The notes under the pieces: model-generated
The model's input: only the letters and a program-made list of their open reading frames with translations
Told to the model about the DNA's origin: nothing
Databases searched by the model: none
Assembly (NCBI GenBank): GCA_900770015.1
Contig: CAAGIU010000088.1
Coordinates: forward strand, 1 to 8,017
Reading direction: 5' to 3'
DNA length: 8,017 bases
Source: an uncultured Oscillospiraceae bacterium
GTDB lineage: Bacteria > Bacillota_A > Clostridia > Oscillospirales > Oscillospiraceae
Translations under genes and position numbers: made by a program
Shown here: positions 1 through 5,504 of the stretch, in pieces
How positions within the stretch are numbered: the first letter of the stretch is position 1
Layout of the letters: each line of letters opens with the position of its first letter

Positions 1-117
1 GATACAAGAGTATCCTCGAACTGTACGAGCGTGCACTTATGCGATTGAACCGCCGTATACCGAACGGTACGTACGGTGGTGTGAGAGGTCGGCTAGGTAT
101 CTAGCCTCCTACTCTAT
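1..117 (+). mobile_element. Group II intron, 3' end only (partial, enters from left)
   Basis: This is the 3' terminal part of a self-splicing retroelement whose body and reverse transcriptase gene would lie left of the window. It is recognised from RNA structure: a domain V hairpin (49-80) is followed directly by a domain VI hairpin (83-114) with a single bulged A at 111, and the intron would end in AT at 116-117. Bases 1-46 should be the tail of domain IV. One frame (from base 3 to the TAG at 102-104) stays open through domain V, but nothing shows that it is the true end of the maturase. The intron is antisense to the liv operon, and its 3' splice site is 7 bases from the livF stop codon. 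Domain V has a CGC-type triad, which fits bacterial class C introns, but class cannot be proved from this fragment. Confidence 0.85.
47..117 (+). ncRNA. Group II intron catalytic domains V and VI
   Basis: Domain V: bases 49-57 pair with 72-80 over nine pairs, including a G52-U77 wobble inside the C51-G52-C53 triad position. An upper stem (59-61 with 66-68) and a bulge at 69-71 follow the usual domain V plan. Domain VI: 83-85 pair with 112-114, then A111 is left bulged, 86-88 pair with 108-110, and 91-96 pair with 101-106 around a GTAT loop. The bulged A, seven nucleotides from the 3' end counting itself, is in the position of the lariat branch-point adenosine. Both domains look intact, so this end could still be splicing-competent. 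Confidence 0.85.
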
Positions 118-124
118 TTGAAAA

Positions 125-832
125 TCAGGTTCCCAGGTAGGCGGCCTGGACGGCTTCGTTGTTCAGCAGCTCTGCGCCGCTGCCCTTCAGGGTGATGCGG
201 CCGGTTTCCATGACGTAGCCGATGCCGGCGGTTTTCAGCGCCATGTTGGCGTTCTGCTCGATGAGGAGCACGGTGACGCCCTGACGGTTGATCTCCTTAA
301 TGATGTCGAAGATGCCCTTGACGATGATGGGGGCCAGACCCAGGGACGGCTCATCCATCATAATGACCTTGGGGCGGCTCATCAGCGCCCGGCCCACGGC
401 CAGCATCTGCTGCTCGCCGCCGGAGAGGGTGCCGCCGGCCTGCCAGGAGCGCTCCTTCAGCCGGGGGAACAGATCATACACCCAGTTGAGGTCGTCGGTC
501 AGGTCGTCGCTGCGCAGGTAAGCACCGATTTTCAGGTTTTCCAGCACCGTCATATCCGGGAAGATCCGGCGTCCCTCCGGCACCAGCGTGATGCCCCGGG
601 ACACGATGAGGTTGGTGTCCTTGCCGGTGATGTCCTCGCCCCGGAAGGCGATGGAACCGGCGGAGGGCTTCACCAGACCGGCGATGGCCCGCAGGGTGGA
701 GCTTTTGCCTGCGCCGTTGGCACCGATGAGGGTGACGATCTCGCCCTCGGGCACATCCAGACTGATGCCCTTGACGGCCTCAATGCCGCCGTAGTGCACC
801 TGCAGGTCGCGAATTTCCAGAATGTTACTCAT
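125..832 (-). CDS. livF: Branched-chain amino acid ABC transporter, ATP-binding protein LivF
   Basis: This is one of the two cytoplasmic ATPases that power LIV/HAAT-family amino acid import. The 235 residues match the usual length. Walker A is GANGAGKS at 37-44, the ABC signature LSGGEQQ is at 136-142, and Walker B is VIMMDEP at 156-162. The H-loop histidine is replaced by Gln in LLIEQNAN (Q193), which is typical of LivF and helps separate it from LivG. The start overlaps the end of livG by 8 bases, with a GGGGGTGA stretch about 6 bases upstream as a likely ribosome binding site. This implies translational coupling. It is the last gene of the operon. Its TGA is followed after 7 bases by the antisense end of a group II intron, so the normal operon terminator is not visible. 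Confidence 0.95.
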   Translation of the reverse strand: MSNILEIRDLQVHYGGIEAVKGISLDVPEGEIVTLIGANGAGKSSTLRAIAGLVKPSAGSIAFRGEDITGKDTNLIVSRGITLVPEGRRIFPDMTVLENLKIGAYLRSDDLTDDLNWVYDLFPRLKERSWQAGGTLSGGEQQMLAVGRALMSRPKVIMMDEPSLGLAPIIVKGIFDIIKEINRQGVTVLLIEQNANMALKTAGIGYVMETGRITLKGSGAELLNNEAVQAAYLGT

Positions 833-1676
833 GTTCCGTCACCCCCAGATAGGCCTCGATCACGCGCTTGTTCTTCTGCACTTCCTTGGGAATGCCCCGG
901 GCGATCTCGCTGCCGAAGTCAATGACATAGATATAGTCCGAAATCTTCATGACAAGGTCCATATGATGCTCGATGAGGAAGACCGTCAGGTGGTGCTTGT
1001 CGCGGATTTCCTTGATGTATTCTGCCAGCTGCTGGGTCTCCTGGGGATTCATGCCGGCTGCCGGTTCGTCCAGAAGCAGCAGCTTGGGCTCCGTTGCCAG
1101 TGCCCGGGCGATTTCCAGACGGCGCTGCAGGCCATAGGGCAGGCTGGTGGCGATTTCGTCCTTGTAAAGCTCCAGCCCCTGCTCCCGCAGAAGCTCCATG
1201 GTCTCTTCGCGCATTCTGGCCTCTTCTTTGGCGTTGGCGCGGAAGATGGCGGAGAAGACATTCTGCTTCGCTCGCATATGCTTGGCGACCAGGACGTTTT
1301 CAAAGACGGTCATGCTCTTCCAGAGGCGGATGTTCTGGAAGGTACGGGCGATGCCCAGCTTTGCCACATGGTCGGGGGTGGGGTCGATGATGGACTCTTT
1401 GGCGTAATCCTCGCCGTGGCTGCCCTGGTAATTCTTTTTCATTTTTCCGGTGGGATGGCTCTGGATCATGGTCTTGCCCATGAACTCCACTCTGCCGTTG
1501 GTGGGCTGGTACACGCCGGTGATGCAGTTGAAGGCCGTGGTCTTGCCTGCGCCGTTGGGGCCGATGAGCGCCACGATCTGACCCTCCGGCACATCCAGAG
1601 ACAGATTGTTCACGGCCACAACGCCGCCGAACTGCATGGTCACATTCTCCATGCGAAGAACACTCTTTTCACTCAT
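825..1676 (-). CDS. livG: Branched-chain amino acid ABC transporter, ATP-binding protein LivG
   Basis: Second ATPase subunit, expected to form a heterodimer with LivF beneath LivH/LivM. Numbered from the chosen start, Walker A GPNGAGKT is at 39-46, the family's variant signature LPYGLQRRLEIARA is at 179-192, Walker B LLLLDEP is at 199-205, and the H-loop LIEHHMD keeps its histidine. An ATG at 1685 overlaps the livM stop as ATGA, but only one base separates it from the AAGGAGG site. The ATG at 1676 (MSEKSVLRMENV) lies 10 bases from that site and is preferred, giving 283 residues. The protein is longer than classical LivG (about 255 residues) because of a charged insertion at about residues 70-102, between the early beta strands and the LGIARTFQNIRLW Q-loop segment. 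Confidence 0.94.
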   Translation of the reverse strand: MSEKSVLRMENVTMQFGGVVAVNNLSLDVPEGQIVALIGPNGAGKTTAFNCITGVYQPTNGRVEFMGKTMIQSHPTGKMKKNYQGSHGEDYAKESIIDPTPDHVAKLGIARTFQNIRLWKSMTVFENVLVAKHMRAKQNVFSAIFRANAKEEARMREETMELLREQGLELYKDEIATSLPYGLQRRLEIARALATEPKLLLLDEPAAGMNPQETQQLAEYIKEIRDKHHLTVFLIEHHMDLVMKISDYIYVIDFGSEIARGIPKEVQKNKRVIEAYLGVTEHE

Positions 1677-1681
1677 GAGCG

Positions 1682-2908
1682 TCATGCCTCCTTTTCAGCC
1701 GTTTTCTTTTTGGGCTTCAGCCGTGCAAGCAGCCCGCCGATGCCCTTCCAGCTCAGCTCCTTCTCACCCATGATGCCCTTGGAGAAGAACAGCACGATGA
1801 TCATGATGACCACGGAGAAGACCACCATCCGGAAGCCGCTGCGCAGCAGAGGCACCTTGAACGTGCCGATGTAGGTCTCGGCATCCAGGAACCGCAGCCA
1901 CCACTCGGAGCAGGCCACATACAGGAAGGTGCCGATGACGGAGCCGGACACGGAGCCAATGCCGCCGATGACCACGATGAGCAGTATCTCATAGGTCATG
2001 GTGGAGGTGAAGACCTTGGCCTGGGCGTTGGCAACATACATGGCGAACAGTGCGCCGCCCACACCGGCGAAGAAGCTGGAGATGATGAAGGAGAGCATTT
2101 TGTGCTTGAACAGGCTGATGCCCATGGCCTCGGCGGCAATTTCATCGTCCCGGATGGACTTGAAGGCCCGGCCATAGGAGGAGTGGATCAGCAGCACGAT
2201 CAGCGTGATGCAGACAATTGCCACCAGGAAGGGCACAAAGGTGCTCAGCCGCAGCACCACCTGTCCCGAGGCGTCCTTGATGTTGAAGTTGGAGAAGGTG
2301 GGGAAGCCCTTGATCATGTTGGCGCCGTTGGTGATGGGGCCAAGGGTCTGCCACTGGAAGATGGCCCGGAGGATCTCCGCAAAGCCCAGCGTGGCGATGG
2401 CCAGATAGTCGCTCTTCAGCCGCAGCACCGGCAGGCCGATGAGGGCTGCAAACAGCGCGGCCACCAGACCCGCCAGAATCAGACCGGTGAGCACGGTCAG
2501 CATCAGCGCCACGGCGCCGCCGAAGCCGGCAGTACCGAAGATGCCCTGATACAGATCCCACAGGGAGAACTTCACCGCGGAGCCGCCGAAGAGGTAGTAC
2601 ACCTGATCCTTGGCGGCCATGGGGACGGTGAGGATGGCGTAGGTATAGGCGCCCAGCAGCATGAAGCCCGCCTGGCCCAGGGAGAACAGTCCGGTGAAGC
2701 CGTTGAGCAGGTTCATGGATACGGCCACCAGGGAGTATACCGCGCCCTTTTTCAGCACGGTAAACAGCTGGCTGGTGGGATAGAACACCGGGGGCAGGCC
2801 CGGGATATAGTCGCTGAGGTTTTCCAGCACAATGATGAGGATCAGCACCACCGTGACCGCGCACAGCGTGGCGAAGCTGCCTTTTTTGCTCGTTTTCTGT
2901 TTCAGCAT
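1682..2908 (-). CDS. livM: Branched-chain amino acid ABC transporter, permease LivM
   Basis: Integral membrane subunit of the importer, 408 residues. It has a short basic N-terminus, a first membrane segment at about 13-28, then a series of hydrophobic helices. Family motifs seen are LLNGFTGLFSLGQAGFMLLGAY (about 67-88), SDYLAIATLGFAEILR (166-181), the coupling loop GRAFKSIRDDEIAAEAMGIS (246-265) that should contact an ATPase, and a late VVIGGIGSVSGSVIG segment (312-326). A basic Lys-rich tail ends it. The reading frame stays open for 39 more codons upstream, inside livH, but the ATG at 2908 has a strong AGGAGGT site 7 bases before it and begins MLKQKTSKK, so this start was chosen. It lies 13 bases after livH; its ribosome binding site overlaps the livH stop codon, and its own stop overlaps the alternative livG start. 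Confidence 0.94.
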   Translation of the reverse strand: MLKQKTSKKGSFATLCAVTVVLILIIVLENLSDYIPGLPPVFYPTSQLFTVLKKGAVYSLVAVSMNLLNGFTGLFSLGQAGFMLLGAYTYAILTVPMAAKDQVYYLFGGSAVKFSLWDLYQGIFGTAGFGGAVALMLTVLTGLILAGLVAALFAALIGLPVLRLKSDYLAIATLGFAEILRAIFQWQTLGPITNGANMIKGFPTFSNFNIKDASGQVVLRLSTFVPFLVAIVCITLIVLLIHSSYGRAFKSIRDDEIAAEAMGISLFKHKMLSFIISSFFAGVGGALFAMYVANAQAKVFTSTMTYEILLIVVIGGIGSVSGSVIGTFLYVACSEWWLRFLDAETYIGTFKVPLLRSGFRMVVFSVVIMIIVLFFSKGIMGEKELSWKGIGGLLARLKPKKKTAEKEA

Positions 2909-2921
2909 ATCCGGCACCTCC

Positions 2922-3827
2922 TCAGACCTTGTCGGTGGCCTTTTCACCGAAAAGACCGGTGGGCTTGCAGGTGAGAATGACGATGAGCAGCGCGAAGGTG
3001 AAGGCGTCGGAGAACACGGACACATTCCAGGACGAGGGCAGACCCTTGATGATGGTCTCGCAGATGCCGATGAGGAATGCGCCGATCACCGCGCCGGGGA
3101 TGGAGCCGATGCCGCCGAAGACCGCCGCCACGAAGGCCTTCAGACCGGGCATGGCGCCGGCGGTGGGGGTGATGGCGGGGTAGGTGGTGAAGTACAGAAT
3201 GGAGCCCACCACGGCAAGACCCGAGCCGATGACGAAGGTGGTGGAGATGACGCTGTTGATCTTGATGCCCATGAGACGGCTGGTCTCAAAATCCTTGGAC
3301 ACAGCCCGCATGGCCATGCCGATCTTGGTGTGGTTGATGAGCTGGGTCAGCAGGGCGATGAGCACCAGCACCAGCACCGGAGTGATGATGACCACCAGCT
3401 TGGTGGAGGTACCGGCGATGTTGACGGTTCTGGTCAGGGCGTTGATGGCCGGATACGTCATGGGCTGGCCGCCGGTGACATAGGTGGCGGTGTTCTGCAG
3501 CAGATAGCTGACACCGATGGCGGAGATCATGACGGACATTCTGGGGGCGCTGCGCAGGGGCTTGTAGGCCGCCCGCTCAATGAAGAAGCCCAAAGCCACC
3601 GTCAGGGCGATGACCACGGGAATTGCCACATAGATGGGCACGGCGGCGGAGACGTAAATGCCCAGCAGACCTGCCACCATGAACACATCGCCGTGGGCAA
3701 AGTTGATCAGGCGCAGAATGCCGTAAACCATGGTATAGCCGATGGCAATCAGCGCCAGCTGGCCGCCCAGGGAGATGCCGCTGAGCAGAATGGATATCAG
3801 ATATTCGGCGGAAAACAGTTGTTCCAT
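2922..3827 (-). CDS. livH: Branched-chain amino acid ABC transporter, permease LivH
   Basis: Integral membrane subunit that pairs with LivM to form the channel; 301 residues, normal for the family. Diagnostic segments are the N-terminal IGYTMVYGILRLINFAHGDV (29-48), the coupling loop GMAMRAVSKDFETSRLMGIK (170-189), and GLKAFVAAVFGGIGSIPGAVIGA (228-250). The start ATG at 3827 has GGGAGG 8 bases upstream (3836-3841). That ribosome binding site directly abuts the outer arm of the 132-bp structured element that separates livH from the binding-protein gene, so folding of the element could influence initiation here. The livH/livM junction is only 13 bases, consistent with coupled translation. Confidence 0.95.
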   Translation of the reverse strand: MEQLFSAEYLISILLSGISLGGQLALIAIGYTMVYGILRLINFAHGDVFMVAGLLGIYVSAAVPIYVAIPVVIALTVALGFFIERAAYKPLRSAPRMSVMISAIGVSYLLQNTATYVTGGQPMTYPAINALTRTVNIAGTSTKLVVIITPVLVLVLIALLTQLINHTKIGMAMRAVSKDFETSRLMGIKINSVISTTFVIGSGLAVVGSILYFTTYPAITPTAGAMPGLKAFVAAVFGGIGSIPGAVIGAFLIGICETIIKGLPSSWNVSVFSDAFTFALLIVILTCKPTGLFGEKATDKV

Positions 3828-3835
3828 AGAGGAAG

Positions 3836-3841
3836 CCTCCC
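3836..3841 (-). promoter_or_regulatory. livH ribosome binding site at the base of the structured element
   Basis: GGGAGG on the minus strand, 8 bases before the livH ATG. The base immediately 5' to it on the mRNA (3842) is the last nucleotide of the CAGATAAAT outer arm. If the outer stem forms, the ribosome binding site lies exactly at the foot of a multi-branched structure. Confidence 0.75.
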
Positions 3842-3973
3842 ATTTATCTGGAAGCTCTGGCGCAATCCGCCGCAGGGCAGAGGATTGCGCCGGAGCTTCC
3901 GGTTAGCAGTCGTATTTCCTTGGAAATACGACTGTTGGCGGGGGCGTGGCCCCCGCCAAGCAATCAGATAAAT
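3842..3973 (-). repeat. 132-bp intercistronic element: outer inverted repeat with three hairpins
   Basis: This element fills the gap between the binding-protein gene and livH. Outer arms ATTTATCTG (3842-3850) and CAGATAAAT (3965-3973) are exact reverse complements. Inside are three hairpins. The first has 19-base arms, 3850-3868 and 3882-3900, with one mismatch (a G-U type wobble on one strand) and a 13-base loop. The second has 13-base perfect arms, 3907-3919 and 3922-3934. The third has 11-base perfect GC-rich arms, 3935-3945 and 3949-3959, with a 3-base loop. Almost every base is paired, giving a four-way-junction or cruciform shape on either strand. No hairpin is followed by a T-run on the minus strand, so it is not a standard intrinsic terminator. 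It starts 18 bases after the binding-protein stop and ends 14 bases before livH. Likely roles are mRNA 3'-end protection of the binding-protein transcript or a mobile palindromic repeat; the family is not identified. Confidence 0.9.
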
Positions 3974-3991
3974 ACCTTGGTCGTGCTGATG

Positions 3992-5173
3992 TTACTGGGA
4001 AGAACCGGTCTGGACGGTCTCCAGCACCCAGGTGCCGTTAGCCGTGTCGGCGGTCTTGATGTAAGCGGTGTCGCGGACGGCGTCGCCCTGCTCGTCAAAG
4101 GCGATGGCGCCGGAAACGCCGGTGTAGGTGACGGAGGGCAGGATCTTCATCAGAGCGGCCTTGTCGCCGGAGTCGGCCTTCTTCATGGCCTCCAGAGCCA
4201 CGAAGTAAGCGTCATAGCCCATGGCGGTGACGGCGGAGATGGTGTCGTTGCCGCCGTTGGCAGCCAGAGCCTCGGCGTTGTCGTTGATGTACTTCTTGAT
4301 GCCGGCGTCGAACTCAGCGGAGCCGCCTTCCTGATAGAAGGTGGAGACATACAGCTGCAGGTCGGTGCCCTTGATGGCGTCGAGAACCATGTTGTCGTCC
4401 AGGGTGTCGGAGCCCAGGAAGGGGATCTCCAGACCCAGGGAAGCGGCCTGCTTGATGATCTGCACGGCATAGGCGATGGACACGGGGGTGAAGATGACGT
4501 CGGCGCCCTCGCTCTTGGCCTTGCTCAGGTAGGAGCCGAAGTCGGAGTTGCCGGTGGGGAAGGAGTCGGTGATGACCTTGCCGCCGTTGGCCTCGAAGAC
4601 CTGCTTGAAGAAGGCCACCAGACCCTGGTCGTATTCGTTGCCGCTCTCGCCCAGGCAGTAGGCGGTCTTGGCTTCGAACTTGCTCATGGCGAAGTTGGCC
4701 AGAACGTCGGCCTGGAAGTTATCCAGGAAGCAGATGCGGAAGTAGTAGCTGTTGCCTGCGGTGACGTTGGGGTTGGTGCAGGTGACGCCGATGGCGGGGA
4801 TGCCGGCCTCTTCAAACTTGGGGCCGCCGGCCATGGAAACGCCGGAGCCGTAGGAGCCCAGAACCACGCTGACGCCTGCGCTGACCAGAGAGGAAGCAGC
4901 GGAGGGAGCCTTGTCGGTGGTGGAGCCGTTGTCGCCGTAGACCAGCTCGATCTTATAGGTCTGGCCGCCCAGGGTGACCTCGGGAACCAGGCTGTTGGCG
5001 TACTGCATACCCAGGATCTCCTTCTTGCCGCCGGAGGCAGAGTCACCGGAGGAAGGCTCGAAGACGCCGATCTTGATGACCTTGGAGTCGGACGCGGCTT
5101 TGCCGGAAGAGCTGCAGGCAGCCAGGGACAGAACCATGCACAGTGCCAGGATTACGCAAAGAACTTTTTTCAT
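3992..5173 (-). CDS. livJ: Branched-chain amino acid ABC transporter, substrate-binding lipoprotein
   Basis: Extracytoplasmic receptor that captures the amino acid and delivers it to LivH/LivM. It is a type I periplasmic-binding fold of the LIV family, 393 residues. The signal peptide MKKVLCVILALCMVLSLAAC ends in lipobox LAAC, so mature protein should begin at lipid-modified Cys20, followed by a Ser-rich tether. Mature features include KIGVFEPSSGDSASGG near the N-terminus, the VVLGSYGSGVSMAG ligand-loop region (103-116), AIGVTCTNPNVT (127-138), and a GYDAYFVALEAM helix (319-330). The frame is open 31 codons further upstream, but only the ATG at 5173 gives a lipoprotein signal; it has GGAGG 8 bases upstream. 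It is the first gene of the liv operon, behind the 5238-5266 promoter. LivJ versus LivK type, and the exact ligand, cannot be decided from sequence alone. Confidence 0.93.
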   Translation of the reverse strand: MKKVLCVILALCMVLSLAACSSSGKAASDSKVIKIGVFEPSSGDSASGGKKEILGMQYANSLVPEVTLGGQTYKIELVYGDNGSTTDKAPSAASSLVSAGVSVVLGSYGSGVSMAGGPKFEEAGIPAIGVTCTNPNVTAGNSYYFRICFLDNFQADVLANFAMSKFEAKTAYCLGESGNEYDQGLVAFFKQVFEANGGKVITDSFPTGNSDFGSYLSKAKSEGADVIFTPVSIAYAVQIIKQAASLGLEIPFLGSDTLDDNMVLDAIKGTDLQLYVSTFYQEGGSAEFDAGIKKYINDNAEALAANGGNDTISAVTAMGYDAYFVALEAMKKADSGDKAALMKILPSVTYTGVSGAIAFDEQGDAVRDTAYIKTADTANGTWVLETVQTGSSQ

Positions 5174-5194
5174 TTTCAGATCCTCCAATCGAAG

Positions 5195-5221
5195 CAGACA
5201 TCCGCTTGCTGCGGACATCTG
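5195..5221 (-). promoter_or_regulatory. Leader hairpin in the 5' UTR of the liv operon
   Basis: An imperfect 27-base palindrome. Arms CAGA and TCCGC pair with GCGGA and TCTG around a 5-base loop, with a symmetric 2-base internal loop. It lies within the predicted leader of about 58 bases and ends 8 bases before the GGAGG ribosome binding site of the binding-protein gene. There is no T-run after it, so it is not a terminator. It may stabilise the 5' end or tune translation. Confidence 0.55.
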
Positions 5222-5237
5222 TTTCCAAGATAAGGAG

Positions 5238-5266
5238 ATTATAATGAATGGTTTTAAAAATTGCAA
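5238..5266 (-). promoter_or_regulatory. Predicted housekeeping promoter of the liv operon
   Basis: On the minus strand, TTGCAA (5261-5266) is followed by a 17-base spacer and a perfect TATAAT (5238-5243). Transcription would start near 5231, giving a leader of about 58 bases. The -35 box matches four of six consensus positions. Confidence 0.8.
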
Positions 5267-5280
5267 CTGTTATTTGCAAT
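5260..5280. promoter_or_regulatory. Candidate operator: inverted repeat over the liv -35 box
   Basis: ATTGCAA (5260-5266) and TTGCAAT (5274-5280) are perfect reverse complements separated by 7 bases; arm centres are 14 bp apart. The proximal arm contains the -35 hexamer, so a dimeric protein bound here would block polymerase. The pattern does not match the CodY consensus, and the regulator is unknown. Confidence 0.55.
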
Positions 5281-5398
5281 GGAAATGAAAGACAGTTTCA
5301 AAAATGTTTTTGGTGAATTCTTACAAGCACCTTTTTTGAACCGGAGGCGGCGGCTGATTTCCCCGGGTTTTGGATGGTATAGATGGGAAAAAGCGGTT

Positions 5399-5430
5399 AA
5401 AATCCGGGGGATTTGCAGCAAGAATCCCGG
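5399..5430 (-). terminator. Probable intrinsic terminator of the foldase/peptidase gene
   Basis: On the minus strand, CCGGGATT (5423-5430) pairs with the stretch 5404-5413 over eight pairs with a 2-base bulge and a 9-base loop. ATTTTAACC and then a further TTTTT follow. It lies about 75 bases past the stop at 5505. The stem is imperfect and the T-run short, so efficiency is uncertain. Confidence 0.5.
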
Positions 5431-5504
5431 GTGTTTCTTATGCAAGGACATCTGACCGTTTTGAAGGAAGATATGGACAGACAGTCATTTCCGCGCTGTT
5501 CGCT

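Larger units (their letters stand above)
5174..5504. other. Intergenic region between the liv operon and the foldase/peptidase gene
   Basis: The 331 bases hold, from right to left, a terminator-like hairpin for the upstream gene (5399-5430), an AT-rich stretch with a small perfect palindrome CAAAAA-TG-TTTTTG (5299-5312), the liv promoter with an inverted repeat over its -35 box, and a leader hairpin. There is no convincing gene. Confidence 0.8.

Noticed and set aside
3..104. Open frame at the left edge as the C-terminus of the intron maturase
   Set aside because: It runs straight through domain V RNA, where the maturase gene should already have ended; openness over 34 codons is weak evidence.
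822..1874. Long plus-strand open frames opposite the liv genes (also 2102-2974, 2832-3971, 3920-5233)
   Set aside because: They mirror strongly supported ABC transporter genes, have His/Gly/Gln-rich composition typical of antisense frames in GC-rich DNA, and lack domains.
3935..3959. GC-rich hairpin between the binding-protein gene and livH as an intrinsic terminator
   Set aside because: No T-run follows on the minus strand, and the hairpin is one of three nested in a larger inverted repeat, so it is better described as part of that element.
5244..5260. CodY-like motif in the liv promoter spacer (AATTTTTAAAACC on the minus strand)
   Set aside because: About five mismatches to the 15-base CodY consensus, easily explained by AT-rich spacer sequence.
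5231..5288. Plus-strand mini-ORF MNGFKNCNCYLQWK with an AAGGAG site before the ATG
   Set aside because: Only 14 codons, lying antisense across the liv promoter; the AAGGAG is the complement of leader sequence. Likely chance.
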